Assembly (NCBI GenBank): GCA_025997215.1
Contig: BNUH01000023.1
Location: 1-41,984, forward strand
Source: Clostridia bacterium
GTDB taxonomy: Bacteria; Bacillota_A; Clostridia; Christensenellales; Aristaeellaceae
Direction: 5' to 3'
DNA: 41,984 nucleotides
The translations under genes and the position numbers were made by a program. Below the pieces are notes generated by a model. It made no database searches and was not told where the DNA came from. It saw nothing but the letters and a program-made list of their open reading frames with translations. Below, piece after piece: positions 1-9,087 of the stretch (positions are counted from its first letter, which is position 1; the number at the start of each line of letters is the position of its first letter).

Positions 1-313
1 TTTGTCGACGCCCGTATCTGGTGGATTATACACCGCTGCACATCGGTCTTGGGAAATACTGCAGCCACAGCATCCGAAAATCCTGTCAATCCGTCCATCG
101 ACGCTATCAGTATATCCCGTACTCCTCGGTTTTTCAACCCCGCGAGCACGCTCATCCAGTATTTGGCTCCTTCCGATGCGCCGATCCACAGTCCCAGTAC
201 GTCTTTTTTCCCCTCCAAATCCGTGCCGATAGCGATATACACTGCTTTCTTGACCACTGTTCCTTCCTCGCGTACCTTGTAGTGGATTGCGTCCAGCATT
301 CTGTGCGGCAGTC
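1..313 (-). pseudogene. IS256-family (Mutator-type) transposase fragment, cut by the window edge
   Basis: Reading the minus strand from about 313 down to 2 gives an open frame without a start codon that carries the IS256 core: AIHYKVREEG, then KKDVLGLWIGASEGAKYW, LKNRGVRDILIASMDGL and CIIHQIR. These blocks include the family's catalytic surroundings (the D of VDAIH-type and VDGL-type motifs). The N-terminal third is missing, since the frame stops being IS256-like near 313 where an IS4-like remnant begins; the C-terminus lies outside the window. No terminal inverted repeat was recognised. It is most likely an inactive remnant joined to the neighbouring fragments, although an intact C-terminal half beyond the edge cannot be excluded. 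Confidence 0.85.
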
Positions 314-872
314 TCAGTGAAGATATCTGCTCATTTCATATCGCATGCCCCAAAAGAATGCATCCAGTCTACCGAAGGACTTCCTCGCCTTCTGATAATC
401 CAAATCTACTTGATCTTGTACTCCGTGTATCAAAAAACTCAATAAATTCAGCAAGCAAAATACTTCACTGGCATGGTTCTGCCCATGTCCGAAGTTATGT
501 TTTAGGTTATACCCTCAGTTTTTCAGCACATTGTTGTGCTCATTCTCTATCTTCCATCGCGATCGTGCGCATTCTGACAAGTGTTTGACATTACTTCTGT
601 CAATCATTTTATCCGTTATCCAACTGTTCTTGTATGTTACTTCATCATTTTCATTATTCCATATCTCCATATATAGATAATTTGCATCCAAGTTTTCCCT
701 GTTGTCCCTTATCTCTACTCCATTCATCCAACGATAGCGGTATTCAAGATGATTCTTGCCTTTCTTTTCCGTGTATGTATAATTCTCCATATCCGCACCT
801 TCCACCTGATCCATTATCCATGGATGCGAATCAGGTTTACACGTGAAGATAAAACTCTGTCCTTGTAACACT
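314..872 (-). pseudogene. IS4-like DDE transposase remnant with in-frame stop
   Basis: The minus strand encodes the C-terminal half of an IS4-like transposase: FTCKPDSHPW at the start, then YRYRWMNGVEIRD, and SRWKIENEHNNVLKN, which corresponds to the conserved region around the catalytic glutamate. A TGA at 515-517 interrupts the frame exactly inside the conserved block, and the same frame resumes with GYNLKHNFGHGQNHASEVF and runs on to a stop at 314-316. The N-terminal half is replaced near 872 by IS3-type sequence and the extreme C-terminus by IS256-type sequence near 314. It is therefore a dead internal fragment. The family name is from memory of the conserved blocks. Confidence 0.8.
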
Positions 873-875
873 ATT

Positions 876-1152
876 TGTCGACATATCGAATAGCTGATTC
901 GGTATATCTGTATGTGTTTCTCGGTTCAACACATTTTCATATTTCAAATTATCATTTTGTCTATACGCTGCCATCTTCCTCCGACGAATCGCTGATAATA
1001 GATTATACCGGCTCATGATGCGTAGAATCTTGTTTTGACGGACATTGATATTCTTTTCCCGCTTTAGCCATTTTGTTACACGCCTATATCCATACCTGCG
1101 TTTGTGCTGGGTATGGCATTCTTCAATTAGGTCTATCCATGACTTATCGGGT
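876..1152 (-). pseudogene. IS3-family transposase OrfB fragment
   Basis: The minus strand from about 1152 to 876 reads as an IS3 OrfB N-terminal region: IEECHTQHKRRYGYRRVTKW, then NKILRIMSRYNLLSAIRRRK and ENVLNRE, the familiar helix-turn-helix-like stretch that precedes the DDE domain. There is no start codon in place and the DDE part is absent, because the sequence turns into the IS4-like fragment near 875. The other end abuts phage terminase sequence near 1153, which suggests that an IS3 copy once landed in a prophage. Confidence 0.8.
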
Positions 1153-1153
1153 T

Positions 1154-1372
1154 AGCCTGGCTATGGACAATCCACACATCAGTCAGGATTATGTGCGCGA
1201 GCTGGAGCAGAAGCCGCCTAAGCTGCGAGACGCATATCTGCACGGGAACTGGGACGCGTTCGAGGGGCAGGTGTTCAGCGAGTGGGAGAATAAGCCGGAA
1301 GGATGCGCGACACGAGTAGGAACGCATGTTATTACGCCGTTTAAGATTCCACCAGATTGCACTGTCTCATGA
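1154..1372 (+). pseudogene. Phage terminase large subunit (TerL) remnant
   Basis: In the plus frame ending at the TGA 1370-1372 the peptide shows MDNPHISQDYVRELEQKPPK, LRDAYLHGNWDAFEGQVFSE and HVITPFKIPPD. These match the end of the ATPase domain and the linker into the nuclease domain of TerL, the motor that packages phage DNA. Everything upstream is missing (IS3 sequence begins near 1153), and the nuclease domain is lost after IPPD, where the frame runs into unrelated sequence. It is a scrap of a decayed prophage, not a working gene. The apparent ATG further upstream at 1073 lies in the IS fragment. Confidence 0.75.
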
Positions 1373-2768
1373 GCTTGGACGCGAGATATATAGTTCGTTT
1401 GATGCGAATTATGGCAAGATCAACGCGGCGCAATTCATTGACAGCCTATCCGCAGGGTTAACGGGAACTGGCGTGGCTGTCCTAGGCGCATTCCTCAAAC
1501 GCGCGGGCATCCTAAACGGCAGCATGGGAGACGAACCGGAGGATAAGCTAAAGAAGCTGGAAGGCTATCAGCCATACTCAATCAACCTGCCCGGCGGCTG
1601 GAATTACACCATCGACTGGACTTCGCCTACCTCGATGGCCCTATTCGTCGGCGCGGAGGTTGACAGCATGTTCGAGAAGGATCATCAGCCGTCGCTGGGT
1701 GAGGCCATGCGCGCGGGCACGGGGATTATCGAACCGATATTCAACCTGTCCATGCTCGACGGTATCAACAGCGCGTTGGATGCGACGCAGTACGAAGATA
1801 ATAAAGTGGCAGCGTTCGCGCGCACGGCGGGGATTAGCTATATCAGCCAATTCGTGCCATCGCTGTTCGGCCAGGTCGAGCGCGCGTTCGTGGACCCGAC
1901 ACGGCGCAAGTTATATTCCGATAAGAACATCGACGTCCCGGCGGACATTCAGATAGCCACACAGCGGATTCTTAACAAAGTCCCCGGTGCGTCGCTGGGG
2001 ATGGCGCCGTATGTGGATGTTTGGGGCGAGCAGGAGCGCAATGATAATGCGCTGGCCAGGGTTGTGAGCGAATTCTTCAGCCCGGGGTTCACTTCGAATA
2101 CGAACCTGACCGCGTGCATGGCCGAGATTGATCGGCTATTCAGCGAGACGGGCGAAGCTGGCGTGATCCCGAGCGCGGCCAATAAGTATTTTACCTCCGA
2201 CAAAGTGCGTTATGACTTGACCGCCGATCAATACGCCGACTTCAGCACGGTTCGCGGCCAGACCGCTGCCAAGCTGATCGATACGATGATTTCTAGCAAG
2301 ACTTACCAAGAAAGCGACGCAACGAGGCAGGCGGCGCTGCTCAAGGATGCCTGGAGCTTAGCGACGGATCAAGCCAAGCCAACTGTCGTGACTGGCTACA
2401 ATCCGACTGGTTGGCTGAAGGAGGCTGGCGCGCATGTCGCAAAAGGTGATTACGATGCGGCACTCCGGACGATGGTAACGCGCCAGGACGATAAGGACGC
2501 GGCAGCCGCAAAGGCGAACATGCGCGGCGCGCTATTTGAAGCTATCGACGGCGGCGACAGCGACGGCGCGTTAACGGCTGTCACGGCGCTTAAGGAGGCA
2601 GGTTCAGAAAACGGCGGGATAAAAACGAGCTTGACCTCACACTATAAGCCGTTGTACAATGAAGCTGTCGAATCCGGGGATATCACAACGGTGAAGCAGA
2701 TCGAGGATATGCTCATGTCGCTGGGGGTTGGGTATAAGTTATCCACGATCATGGGCTGGGCGGATTGA
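1326..2768 (+). pseudogene. C-terminal part of a phage large polyvalent protein (LPD38-like)
   Basis: This 480-residue frame has no ribosome binding site, and its first 13 or so codons are out-of-frame terminase sequence, so its real start has been deleted. From about residue 14 it reads like the C-terminal portion of very long phage proteins: a glycine-rich hydrophobic stretch (TGTGVAVLGAFLKRAGI, residues 39-55), then PYSINLPGGWNYTIDWTSP and MALFVGAEVDSMF, typical of the large polyvalent protein-associated domain 38 family, then a long helical tail rich in Ala, Asp and Lys. It probably represents a virion or ejected protein. With the terminase scrap it is what is left of a prophage after an internal deletion. 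The family assignment is from memory and moderate. Confidence 0.55.
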
Positions 2769-3101
2769 TGCGGGCGGCAGGTAGGGCAGCGCGTGTTGCG
2801 CCGCTCGGCCGTGTTGCAGGAAATTATTTTGGCGAGTTGCTCAAATGTTGCAAAACGCGAAATAATTATTTGGTTGTGACCGAAAAAAGCGAGGAAAATC
2901 AAGGCTGAAAAATAGGGGGGATTTTTCTGGATAATAAAATCCCAGTATTTCTTGGATTATCGTTTGCTTGCTCTGCGTCATTTCCTCACTATATCACTTT
3001 TTGCTGCTGAGGGTAACCCCATTTTTTCACAGCATTTCCTTAATTCGGAATTGCTGTAGAGTGGACTGCTGGGTAAGTTAGTGCGTATGTGGCTTTGCCC
3101 C
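2769..3101. other. Non-coding stretch between prophage scrap and repeat
   Basis: About 330 bases with no convincing gene. The sequence is more AT-rich than its surroundings from about 2820 to 3060. It contains a 12-base AT palindrome centred on 2865-2866 (core ATAATTAT at 2862-2869). No tRNA, attachment core or promoter with both boxes was found. It probably marks the right edge of the prophage remnant. Confidence 0.5.
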
Positions 3102-3161
3102 GGACCCCTACCAGGGGCTTTCAGCCCCTGGACCCCTGACCAGGGGCTGAAAGCCCCTGGA
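3102..3161. repeat. Tandem pair of GC-rich hairpins (REP-like), also likely end of the minus-strand transporter operon
   Basis: Two near-identical hairpins lie in tandem. Each has arms CCAGGGGCT and AGCCCCTGG: 3111-3119 with 3123-3131, and 3140-3148 with 3152-3160, with three-base loops TTC and GAA. Short GACCCC-type spacers flank them. They sit directly after the stop codon of the minus-strand EamA gene, so they may stabilise or end that transcript. There is no T-run in the minus direction, so a classical terminator is not clear. The form resembles dispersed REP elements. Confidence 0.6.
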
Positions 3162-3169
3162 CCTTCTTT

Positions 3170-4093
3170 TTACCGTGAATCGATTTGGCGTTTCCTCTTG
3201 CCAAGGTCTGTCGGGAGCAGCGTAGCGGCGACCGACGCCACAAACACCAACCCCGCCCCAATCGTCTGCCGTGGTGTCAGCAACTCATCCAACACCAACC
3301 GCCCAAACACCGCCGCAAACACCGCCTCCAACGACATAATCAATGACGCCACAGTCGGATGCGCCCCTCGCTGCCCAAACACCTGAAGCGTATACGCAAT
3401 CCCTATCGGGAATACCCCTCCATACACAATAGGTTGCCAGCTCGCCACCACATCCCCAACCACAGGCCACTCAAATATTACCATACCAACAATTGTCAAC
3501 ACAGCTGTCACCGTCGTCTGCATCCAGCTGAGCAGCAAGTTATCCGTCGCCGCCGCGAACTTCGCCACAGCATGGATATGCCCCGCATATATGACCGCGC
3601 ACACTATCAGCCACACATCCCCCGAGGATAACAGTGCGCCGCCTTCCCCACCGTTCTGTAAACATAACAGCGCCATCCCCACCAGCGCCAGCGCGACCGC
3701 GCCCCATATCGCTTTAGACGAAGGCTTCCCCAGCAGCGACCCGACCAGCGGCGTCGTTACAATATACAATGCTGTCAAGAATCCCGCTTTCCCCGCCGAG
3801 GCCGTCACCAACCCGATCTGCTGCGCCGTGCACGCGAAAAACAATATCACCCCGCAGATAATGCCGCCGCGCATCGACTCGCGCAGGGAAGGCGCGCCAG
3901 CTTTCCGGCGTGCCTTCCTCAATAGTAACACTGGTATGCCCATCGCAACCGAGGCCACGGTGAACCTCGCCGCGCCATACGTCAGCGGCCCCAGTTGCCG
4001 CATGCCCATTCGCTGCGCCACAAACCCCGTGCCCCATATGACTGCTGTCAGCAGCAGCAGCGCCGGGCTGCGCAGATTCTTCCTAGACTCCAT
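3170..4093 (-). CDS. EamA/DMT-family transporter
   Basis: A protein of about 307 residues with roughly ten hydrophobic helices in two EamA repeats. The first begins with LLLLTAVIWGTGFVAQRMG, the usual opening of drug/metabolite transporters (G-T-G-F-V in helix 1); the second holds the VIYAGHIHAVAKF and LIMSLEAVFAAVFGRLVLDE segments, the latter being the hallmark near the last helices. The substrate cannot be read from sequence; relatives export amino acids, sugars or drugs. I chose the ATG at 4093, which overlaps the end of the DUF4340 gene by 11 bases, over a TTG at 4108; neither has a good Shine-Dalgarno, so translational coupling is likely. It is the last gene of a minus-strand operon. Confidence 0.85.
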   Translation of the reverse strand: MESRKNLRSPALLLLTAVIWGTGFVAQRMGMRQLGPLTYGAARFTVASVAMGIPVLLLRKARRKAGAPSLRESMRGGIICGVILFFACTAQQIGLVTASAGKAGFLTALYIVTTPLVGSLLGKPSSKAIWGAVALALVGMALLCLQNGGEGGALLSSGDVWLIVCAVIYAGHIHAVAKFAAATDNLLLSWMQTTVTAVLTIVGMVIFEWPVVGDVVASWQPIVYGGVFPIGIAYTLQVFGQRGAHPTVASLIMSLEAVFAAVFGRLVLDELLTPRQTIGAGLVFVASVAATLLPTDLGKRKRQIDSR

Positions 4094-5693
4094 AGTTCGT
4101 CGGCACAAATGTCCCCGCGTGGTAATCGTTCAGCGCGTCCGGGATCATCTGCACACGGGTTTTGAGTATGTAGAATAACGTCTCCCCATTGCGCCTGACC
4201 GCGTAGTAATCCCCGTCGTACGGCAGATACTCGACGGTCTCCTCATCCCGAACCTGATTGAGCCGATACCGCACGGTTAGCACGGGCGTAACCGCCGCCC
4301 CTGGTGCTTTGCCTTCGGGGATTACGCCGTCCACGCGCGTGCCAATGATTATCTGGTATAACTTGCGCGCGGTCGTGTCGTCCAGAGGTTCGCCGTTCAG
4401 CGTGAATGTATCGTCGGTCATCTGCTTGCCGTTGCCGTCCAGCCTGGGTGAACCATCCGCATTAACTGAAGGTTCGCGAGAGATGTCGATCTTCTCGGTA
4501 AGCCCCATGCCCGTGATCGTAAGCGTATCCACTTTCTGGATATTTATGATGTTCGCGAACCGATCGACCAGCATCGGTGCGGTGGCGTTCGACAGGAACG
4601 CCAGCAGCGTGCTGTCCATCAGGTACACCGCTTGATCGTCCAGTATGCGCACGAAAGTTTGAGAATCATTCTTTTGTGAACCGACCTCCAGGTGCAGCAG
4701 TGTCCGCTCCTGCGTATCCGTTGGCGTCACGTCTCCCTGCGTTGAAGGCGCGCCGTATACCTCCAGCACATACCTCGGATTATCCAGCCCGTACAACCCC
4801 GTCAGCCCAGCCACGGGATCAGCCTCGAATCCATTCAGCTTCAGCGCGGCGGCGTTGGTATACAGTTCGCCGATGCGCTCGCTGTCCACCTCGTACCGGA
4901 ATGGCGAGACTAATTCTATGTAGGATATACCGATGACATCGCCTTCGACGGGCTTCACCTCGACGACCGTGCCATTCTGATGTGTCACCTTTACATGCTG
5001 TATGTCGGCGTCGGCGAACGTCCACGTCGGGATAATTCGCATGGATGTCAGCGCCGCCGTATACCTATCCGCCGTCGAGGAGTACACCGTGTAAACCTTC
5101 GGGCTGCCTTCCTCTTTAAAGTAATACCTATACCCGCTGGGCGCTTCATCGCCTAGCAGGAGGTTCCGGCTAGTGCCGTCGGTGTACTTAACATTCACCT
5201 TGGCCTTGGGATTGGCCAGGCCGTATAACGACAAATCGACGGCGTTCGCCTCGATGTCGTTCACGTACAGGTATGTCAGGCTTGAACATAGGCTGCTGGC
5301 CTTCGTCTGATCCAGCTTGAATTGCGGCATCCCCTCGATGGAGAATATCGTGCCGTCATGCGTCATCGTGTAACTCTGCCCGCCCGACTCGACCGTGGCG
5401 GACACAAAGTCCGCTTTGGTCTTATCCATCAGCAGGTAAGCGGGTTCGGCAGTAGCGGCGGGATCCACCTCGGCAATTTCCTTCGGCGCGGGTTTGAGGT
5501 AAGGGGAAGCGAAGTATAGCCCGACGGCCACGGCGCAAACGACCAATGCCCATAGGAATCCGCGCAGACGGCTGCCTTTGCCGCCGCCCTTGCGATCCCC
5601 TTTCAGATTCCGCACATCGGATGAGAATAAAGGCAGTTCGGGTGCCTCGTCGTCCCTCAGTTCGTCGTCCTTCCGCTCGTTCTCGTCCATCAC
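4083..5693 (-). CDS. DUF4340 membrane-anchored protein of the Gld-type ABC cluster
   Basis: A 536-residue protein with a charged cytoplasmic N-terminus (acidic, then KGDRKGGGKGSRLRG), one membrane helix at about residues 47-66 (FLWALVVCAVAVGLYFA) and a long extracytoplasmic part. The latter contains repeated beta-rich DUF4340 modules such as DLSLYGLANPKAKVNVKYTD and GLTGLYGLDNPRYVLEVYG, each with the Y-G-L-x-N-P signature. DUF4340 genes commonly follow gldG-like genes. The start at 5693 overlaps the end of the GldG-like gene (5690) by four bases, so the two are coupled. The likely role is an extracytoplasmic partner of the ABC system; the biochemical function is unknown. Confidence 0.8.
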   Translation of the reverse strand: MMDENERKDDELRDDEAPELPLFSSDVRNLKGDRKGGGKGSRLRGFLWALVVCAVAVGLYFASPYLKPAPKEIAEVDPAATAEPAYLLMDKTKADFVSATVESGGQSYTMTHDGTIFSIEGMPQFKLDQTKASSLCSSLTYLYVNDIEANAVDLSLYGLANPKAKVNVKYTDGTSRNLLLGDEAPSGYRYYFKEEGSPKVYTVYSSTADRYTAALTSMRIIPTWTFADADIQHVKVTHQNGTVVEVKPVEGDVIGISYIELVSPFRYEVDSERIGELYTNAAALKLNGFEADPVAGLTGLYGLDNPRYVLEVYGAPSTQGDVTPTDTQERTLLHLEVGSQKNDSQTFVRILDDQAVYLMDSTLLAFLSNATAPMLVDRFANIINIQKVDTLTITGMGLTEKIDISREPSVNADGSPRLDGNGKQMTDDTFTLNGEPLDDTTARKLYQIIIGTRVDGVIPEGKAPGAAVTPVLTVRYRLNQVRDEETVEYLPYDGDYYAVRRNGETLFYILKTRVQMIPDALNDYHAGTFVPTNYGV

Positions 5694-7159
5694 AGGTGCC
5701 TCCTTCGCAGGGTGACGACCAGCGCGGCGGCCAGCGTCAGCAGCGGCAGCAGCAGGATCGACAGCCCGGCCAGCAGGTATACCTCGGACTGGGAGGTCAG
5801 GCGCAGCGAACCGCGTTGGGCGGTCTTAGACATAACGCTCAAATTCACCGCAGCGTCCTTGCCCACCCACTTGAACGCGGACATCACGAACTCACCGTTG
5901 CTGAAGTAATTCAGGATCGACGAGCTAGCTATGGACCCGATGCTGCCTATTGCCAGCGCGTGGCTGTCCTTGCTGGTGTCGGCGAAGTTGCGCCGCTGCA
6001 CAGCCGCCGCCAGCGTGAATGGTCCGGCCGTCTCGCTCGAGGCGCGCTGCCAATCGGGCAGCGAGCTGCCACGGCTGATGGTTTGATCCACGAGGAACGA
6101 ACCCGCAGCGGACGACAGCAGCGGCGTGATCTCGACCTCGTTCTTTTTCATCGCGGGATCTTTGATGGCCAGGCTTTGTATGCTTATAATATAAGCGCGC
6201 CCGGCGCTGGTCAGCGGCGTGGTGATATCGTGCTCGCCGATCGTTGAGAGGATGTAGTAGGGAGCGGTATAGAATTGTGTCGAATCAGCGCCGTTAGCCG
6301 ACACGAACGTATCGGTAAACCCGATGTTGTAATAATCCAGCAACGCCTGGAAGTTAGGCAGCTCGGCTGGGGTTGAAGCCGCCCACGCAAATACGAAGCC
6401 GCCGCCCGCTTGAGCGTAACCCATCAACTGCTCTCGCGAAGCCTCGTCTATGTCGCGCTGTGGATCCGCTATGACTATGATGCTGCTGGATGGGTCGGGC
6501 GTTTCCGAACCCAACGGCAGCGACGCGGTGTCATAGTTGTTGCTGTTGAGCAGCGTGGTTAGCGCGCTCAACTCGGTGATGCCCACCTCGCCGTGACCCT
6601 CCAGGAAGTAGGCCGTATACGTCTTGCCGCTGGTCACATACAGCAGGCCCTGCGCCAGCACCGCCTCGAATTTGTAGCTGGATATGTAGTACTGCCCGGA
6701 GTTGGTGTCCTGACCGATATTCACCATATCGTAGTAGGTGAATACCTTGAACCGCGTCTCGTCAGCATTCGTCACAACAACCGTATTGGCCGCCAGCGAA
6801 CTGGCCGTGCCCCGGAATTTGTTAACCAAGGCGGGGTTTTTGTCCGGATCCACGGTCGTGACCGTAATATTCCGGTTGGACGCGCGGAATCGGTCGAGCA
6901 CCTCCATCAGCTGCGCATCCTCACCGCCGTCAGTGCCCATCACGTAGAATGTGACAGGCTGGTTCAATTCGGCCAGCGCGTTCTTGGTGGACTCGCTGAA
7001 TTTGGTGATGCTGTTATAACTTAGATCCCACCTAAGCGCCCAGTTATCCTCGATGGCTGTGGAAGCGATATTCACCACGACCAGCGCGGCGACGACCAGT
7101 ATGGTTGCGATGATGGCGTAGCCGCCGTAGCGGAAGCGGCGGTCTTTCAAGAATTTCAT
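5690..7159 (-). CDS. GldG-like ABC-type auxiliary protein
   Basis: About 489 residues: an N-terminal helix (YAIIATILVVAALVVVNIA, about 13-31), a long extracytoplasmic ABC_transp_aux/GldG region with LRWDLSYNSITKFSESTKNA, FYVMGTDGGEDAQLMEVLDR and YFLEGHGE (the E-G-H-G-E motif near residue 190 is typical), and a C-terminal membrane helix (YLLAGLSILLLPLLTLAAAL) ending in basic residues. I prefer the ATG at 7159 over the GTG at 7174 because GAGGG lies eight bases before it and it begins after the permease stop. In Bacteroidota GldG works with GldA and GldF in gliding; in Clostridia the same set occurs without gliding and its cargo is unknown. Confidence 0.85.
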   Translation of the reverse strand: MKFLKDRRFRYGGYAIIATILVVAALVVVNIASTAIEDNWALRWDLSYNSITKFSESTKNALAELNQPVTFYVMGTDGGEDAQLMEVLDRFRASNRNITVTTVDPDKNPALVNKFRGTASSLAANTVVVTNADETRFKVFTYYDMVNIGQDTNSGQYYISSYKFEAVLAQGLLYVTSGKTYTAYFLEGHGEVGITELSALTTLLNSNNYDTASLPLGSETPDPSSSIIVIADPQRDIDEASREQLMGYAQAGGGFVFAWAASTPAELPNFQALLDYYNIGFTDTFVSANGADSTQFYTAPYYILSTIGEHDITTPLTSAGRAYIISIQSLAIKDPAMKKNEVEITPLLSSAAGSFLVDQTISRGSSLPDWQRASSETAGPFTLAAAVQRRNFADTSKDSHALAIGSIGSIASSSILNYFSNGEFVMSAFKWVGKDAAVNLSVMSKTAQRGSLRLTSQSEVYLLAGLSILLLPLLTLAAALVVTLRRRHL

Positions 7160-7163
7160 ACTC

Positions 7164-7895
7164 TTAACCCTCACTCCATCTGCGTTTGTCGATGACGCGG
7201 ATCGTCAGGAACAGGAATACGCACATAAACGACAGGAAATACAGTATCCCGCTGAACCCCAGCTGCGCCCTGGAGAATGGATCATACCGCTGGTAAAGCG
7301 AGAACCATTGCAAAATGGTGGAAATGAACTGCACGGGCACCACGTATATCACCGAATCCACGACCCATATCAGGAAGTTGATCCCTATGCTGATGACCGC
7401 CGCCGAGACCTGATTCTCCGTCAGCGCGGATATCAGCGTGCCCACCGCTATGAAGCAGCCGCCCATCAGGAAAAACCCGATGTACGCGCTGATGATCTCG
7501 CCCCAGTATACCGTTGACATGCCGTACTGGTTGACCGAATAGCTGGCTATGATGAGCACATACAGCCACGTCCCGACCAGGGTGAGGAACCACACGGTCA
7601 GCGCGCTGAGGAATTTCCCGGCCACGATGGATGTGAGCGACAGAGGCGAGGTGAGCAGCAGCTGCTCGCTCTTATTCTTGCGTTCCTCGGAGAACAGCCG
7701 CATCGTAAGGATGGGCGCGAGGAATATCGGTATCATGCTGAATGAGCTAAGCATCGCGGCCACGTCGCCGGAGCCGCTCATTAAGTTATTGAATGTGAAC
7801 AGTATCCCGCTTACCAGCAGGAAAAAGCCCACGAACACATAGCCGATCGGCGTCATGAAGTAACTAACCAGTTCCCTCTTCCAAACGGCAACCAT
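7164..7895 (-). CDS. ABC-2 type permease, GldF-like
   Basis: 243 residues with six predicted membrane helices. The N-terminus MVAVWKRELVSYFMTPIGYV is characteristic of GldF-type permeases (K-R-E-L-x-S-Y-F-x-T-P-I-G-Y), followed by the cytoplasmic loop FLAPILTMRLFSEERKNKSE, where the E-E-R-K segment probably contacts the ATPase. The start codon follows the ATPase stop by two bases, and its own stop is four bases before the GldG-like start. It forms the membrane channel half of the transporter, presumably as a homodimer. The substrate is unknown. Confidence 0.9.
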   Translation of the reverse strand: MVAVWKRELVSYFMTPIGYVFVGFFLLVSGILFTFNNLMSGSGDVAAMLSSFSMIPIFLAPILTMRLFSEERKNKSEQLLLTSPLSLTSIVAGKFLSALTVWFLTLVGTWLYVLIIASYSVNQYGMSTVYWGEIISAYIGFFLMGGCFIAVGTLISALTENQVSAAVISIGINFLIWVVDSVIYVVPVQFISTILQWFSLYQRYDPFSRAQLGFSGILYFLSFMCVFLFLTIRVIDKRRWSEG

Positions 7896-7897
7896 AA

Positions 7898-8842
7898 TCA
7901 GGCCTCCTCGCTGTCGCTGGTCAGTTCAAGGAAGATATCTTCCAGGGTCTTGTCGGCGGGCCGCAGCATCAGTATGGGCAAACCAGCCTTGGCCAGCGTG
8001 TTGAATAGGGGCTTGCGAATATCCATAGCGCGGTCCGTCTCCACGATGAAGTCGAACGCGCCCTCTTCCTTTACACCTAGGCTATCGACATGACGCGCGC
8101 CCTCGACGCCGCGCAGCGTGCGCTGGATCTCCTTCTCCTGTCCGGCGACGCGGATGGTCATCTTGAATGTATCGCTGATGCCCGACGTCAGTTGGCTTAA
8201 TTTGTCCTGCGCTACGATCTGCCCTTTGTTGATGATGACCACGCGCTCGCACACGTCCGCAACTTCAGTCAGGATATGGCTGGACAATACGACCGTGTGA
8301 TCCTGGCCGAGACGCTTGATCAGCGAGCGGATCTCCAGTATTTGCCGCGGATCCAGCCCGACCGTCGGTTCATCCAGGATGATCATCTCCGGGTTGCCGA
8401 TAAGCGCCTGCGCCAGGCCGACGCGCTGTCTGTAGCCTTTCGACAGGTTTTTTATCAGACGCTTGCGCACATCCTGTATCTTGACCAATTCGCAGATGTC
8501 GCTTAGGTGCGATTTAACCGCGCCGGACTTGACTTCCTTTATCGCGCAGCAGAATTTGAGGTATTCATCCACCGTCATCTCCAGATACAGCGGCGGCTGT
8601 TCAGGCAGATAACCGATGCGCCGTTTAACCAATCGCGGTTCTTCCAATATGTCGTGCCCGTCGAGCAGCACGCGTCCGTCGGTGGCGGATATATAGCCCG
8701 TCACGATATTCATCGTGGTGGTTTTGCCCGCGCCGTTCCGCCCGAGGAACCCCAATATCTCGCCCTTTTGGATCGTGAACGTCACGTCCTTAATGGCGTA
8801 CTTGCTGCCGTAGCGTTTGGTCAGGCCCTGGATCTCTATCAT
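7898..8842 (-). CDS. ABC transporter ATP-binding protein, GldA-like
   Basis: 314 residues. Walker A GRNGAGKT is at 34-41, the signature LSKGYRQR at 133-140 (a GldA/CcmA-type variant of LSGGQ), Walker B with the catalytic glutamate in ILDEPT at 155-160, and the switch histidine in SSHIL further on. The C-terminal hundred residues form the accessory domain common in ABC-2 exporters. It energises the GldF-like permease encoded directly downstream. It is the first gene of the minus-strand operon; its ATG is preceded by GGGAAGGGTGA at a slightly long distance. An extended -10 promoter lies about 45 bases upstream. Confidence 0.92.
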   Translation of the reverse strand: MIEIQGLTKRYGSKYAIKDVTFTIQKGEILGFLGRNGAGKTTTMNIVTGYISATDGRVLLDGHDILEEPRLVKRRIGYLPEQPPLYLEMTVDEYLKFCCAIKEVKSGAVKSHLSDICELVKIQDVRKRLIKNLSKGYRQRVGLAQALIGNPEMIILDEPTVGLDPRQILEIRSLIKRLGQDHTVVLSSHILTEVADVCERVVIINKGQIVAQDKLSQLTSGISDTFKMTIRVAGQEKEIQRTLRGVEGARHVDSLGVKEEGAFDFIVETDRAMDIRKPLFNTLAKAGLPILMLRPADKTLEDIFLELTSDSEEA

Positions 8843-8885
8843 AACGCCCGGTCACCCTTCCCTTCCGAAATAATTACTGCTCCCT

Positions 8886-8891
8886 ATTATA
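8886..8891 (-). promoter_or_regulatory. Extended -10 promoter of the Gld-type ABC operon
   Basis: On the minus strand TATAAT (plus 8891-8886) is preceded by TG plus one base, giving TGCTATAAT, an extended -10 element. No good -35 box lies at 17 bases. It sits about 44 bases before the ATPase start and points at the operon. Confidence 0.55.
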
Positions 8892-9014
8892 GCATGTCCC
8901 TTTCGACGAACTGTAAACAAACTATTAATAATTCGCCATTCTTTTCAGAATCGTTGGAATTTTTCGAAGTTTTTGCCGATCAGCGGAAAAAAGCTGGCGT
9001 ATCCATGCGGCGTA

Positions 9015-9023
9015 TGTTACAAT
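9015..9023 (+). promoter_or_regulatory. Extended -10 promoter of the oxidoreductase gene
   Basis: TGTTACAAT (9015-9023) is an extended -10 box on the plus strand, with only a weak -35 (CTGGCG, 3 of 6) 17 bases upstream. It lies about 65 bases before the start at 9088 and faces away from the ABC operon promoter. Confidence 0.5.
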
Positions 9024-9087
9024 ATTGGCGATTAAGACACAATTGGCGGCGCATACTTAGCCGCCTTGCGATAAGGAGGATTTCCCA

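Noticed and set aside
2769..3101. Phage attachment site or tRNA at the prophage edge
   Set aside because: No tRNA-like cloverleaf and no direct repeat matching the other side of the remnant was found by eye.
5546..6247. 233-codon plus-strand ORF
   Set aside because: Opposite strand of the DUF4340 and GldG-like genes; low-complexity Arg/Gln composition and no start signals.
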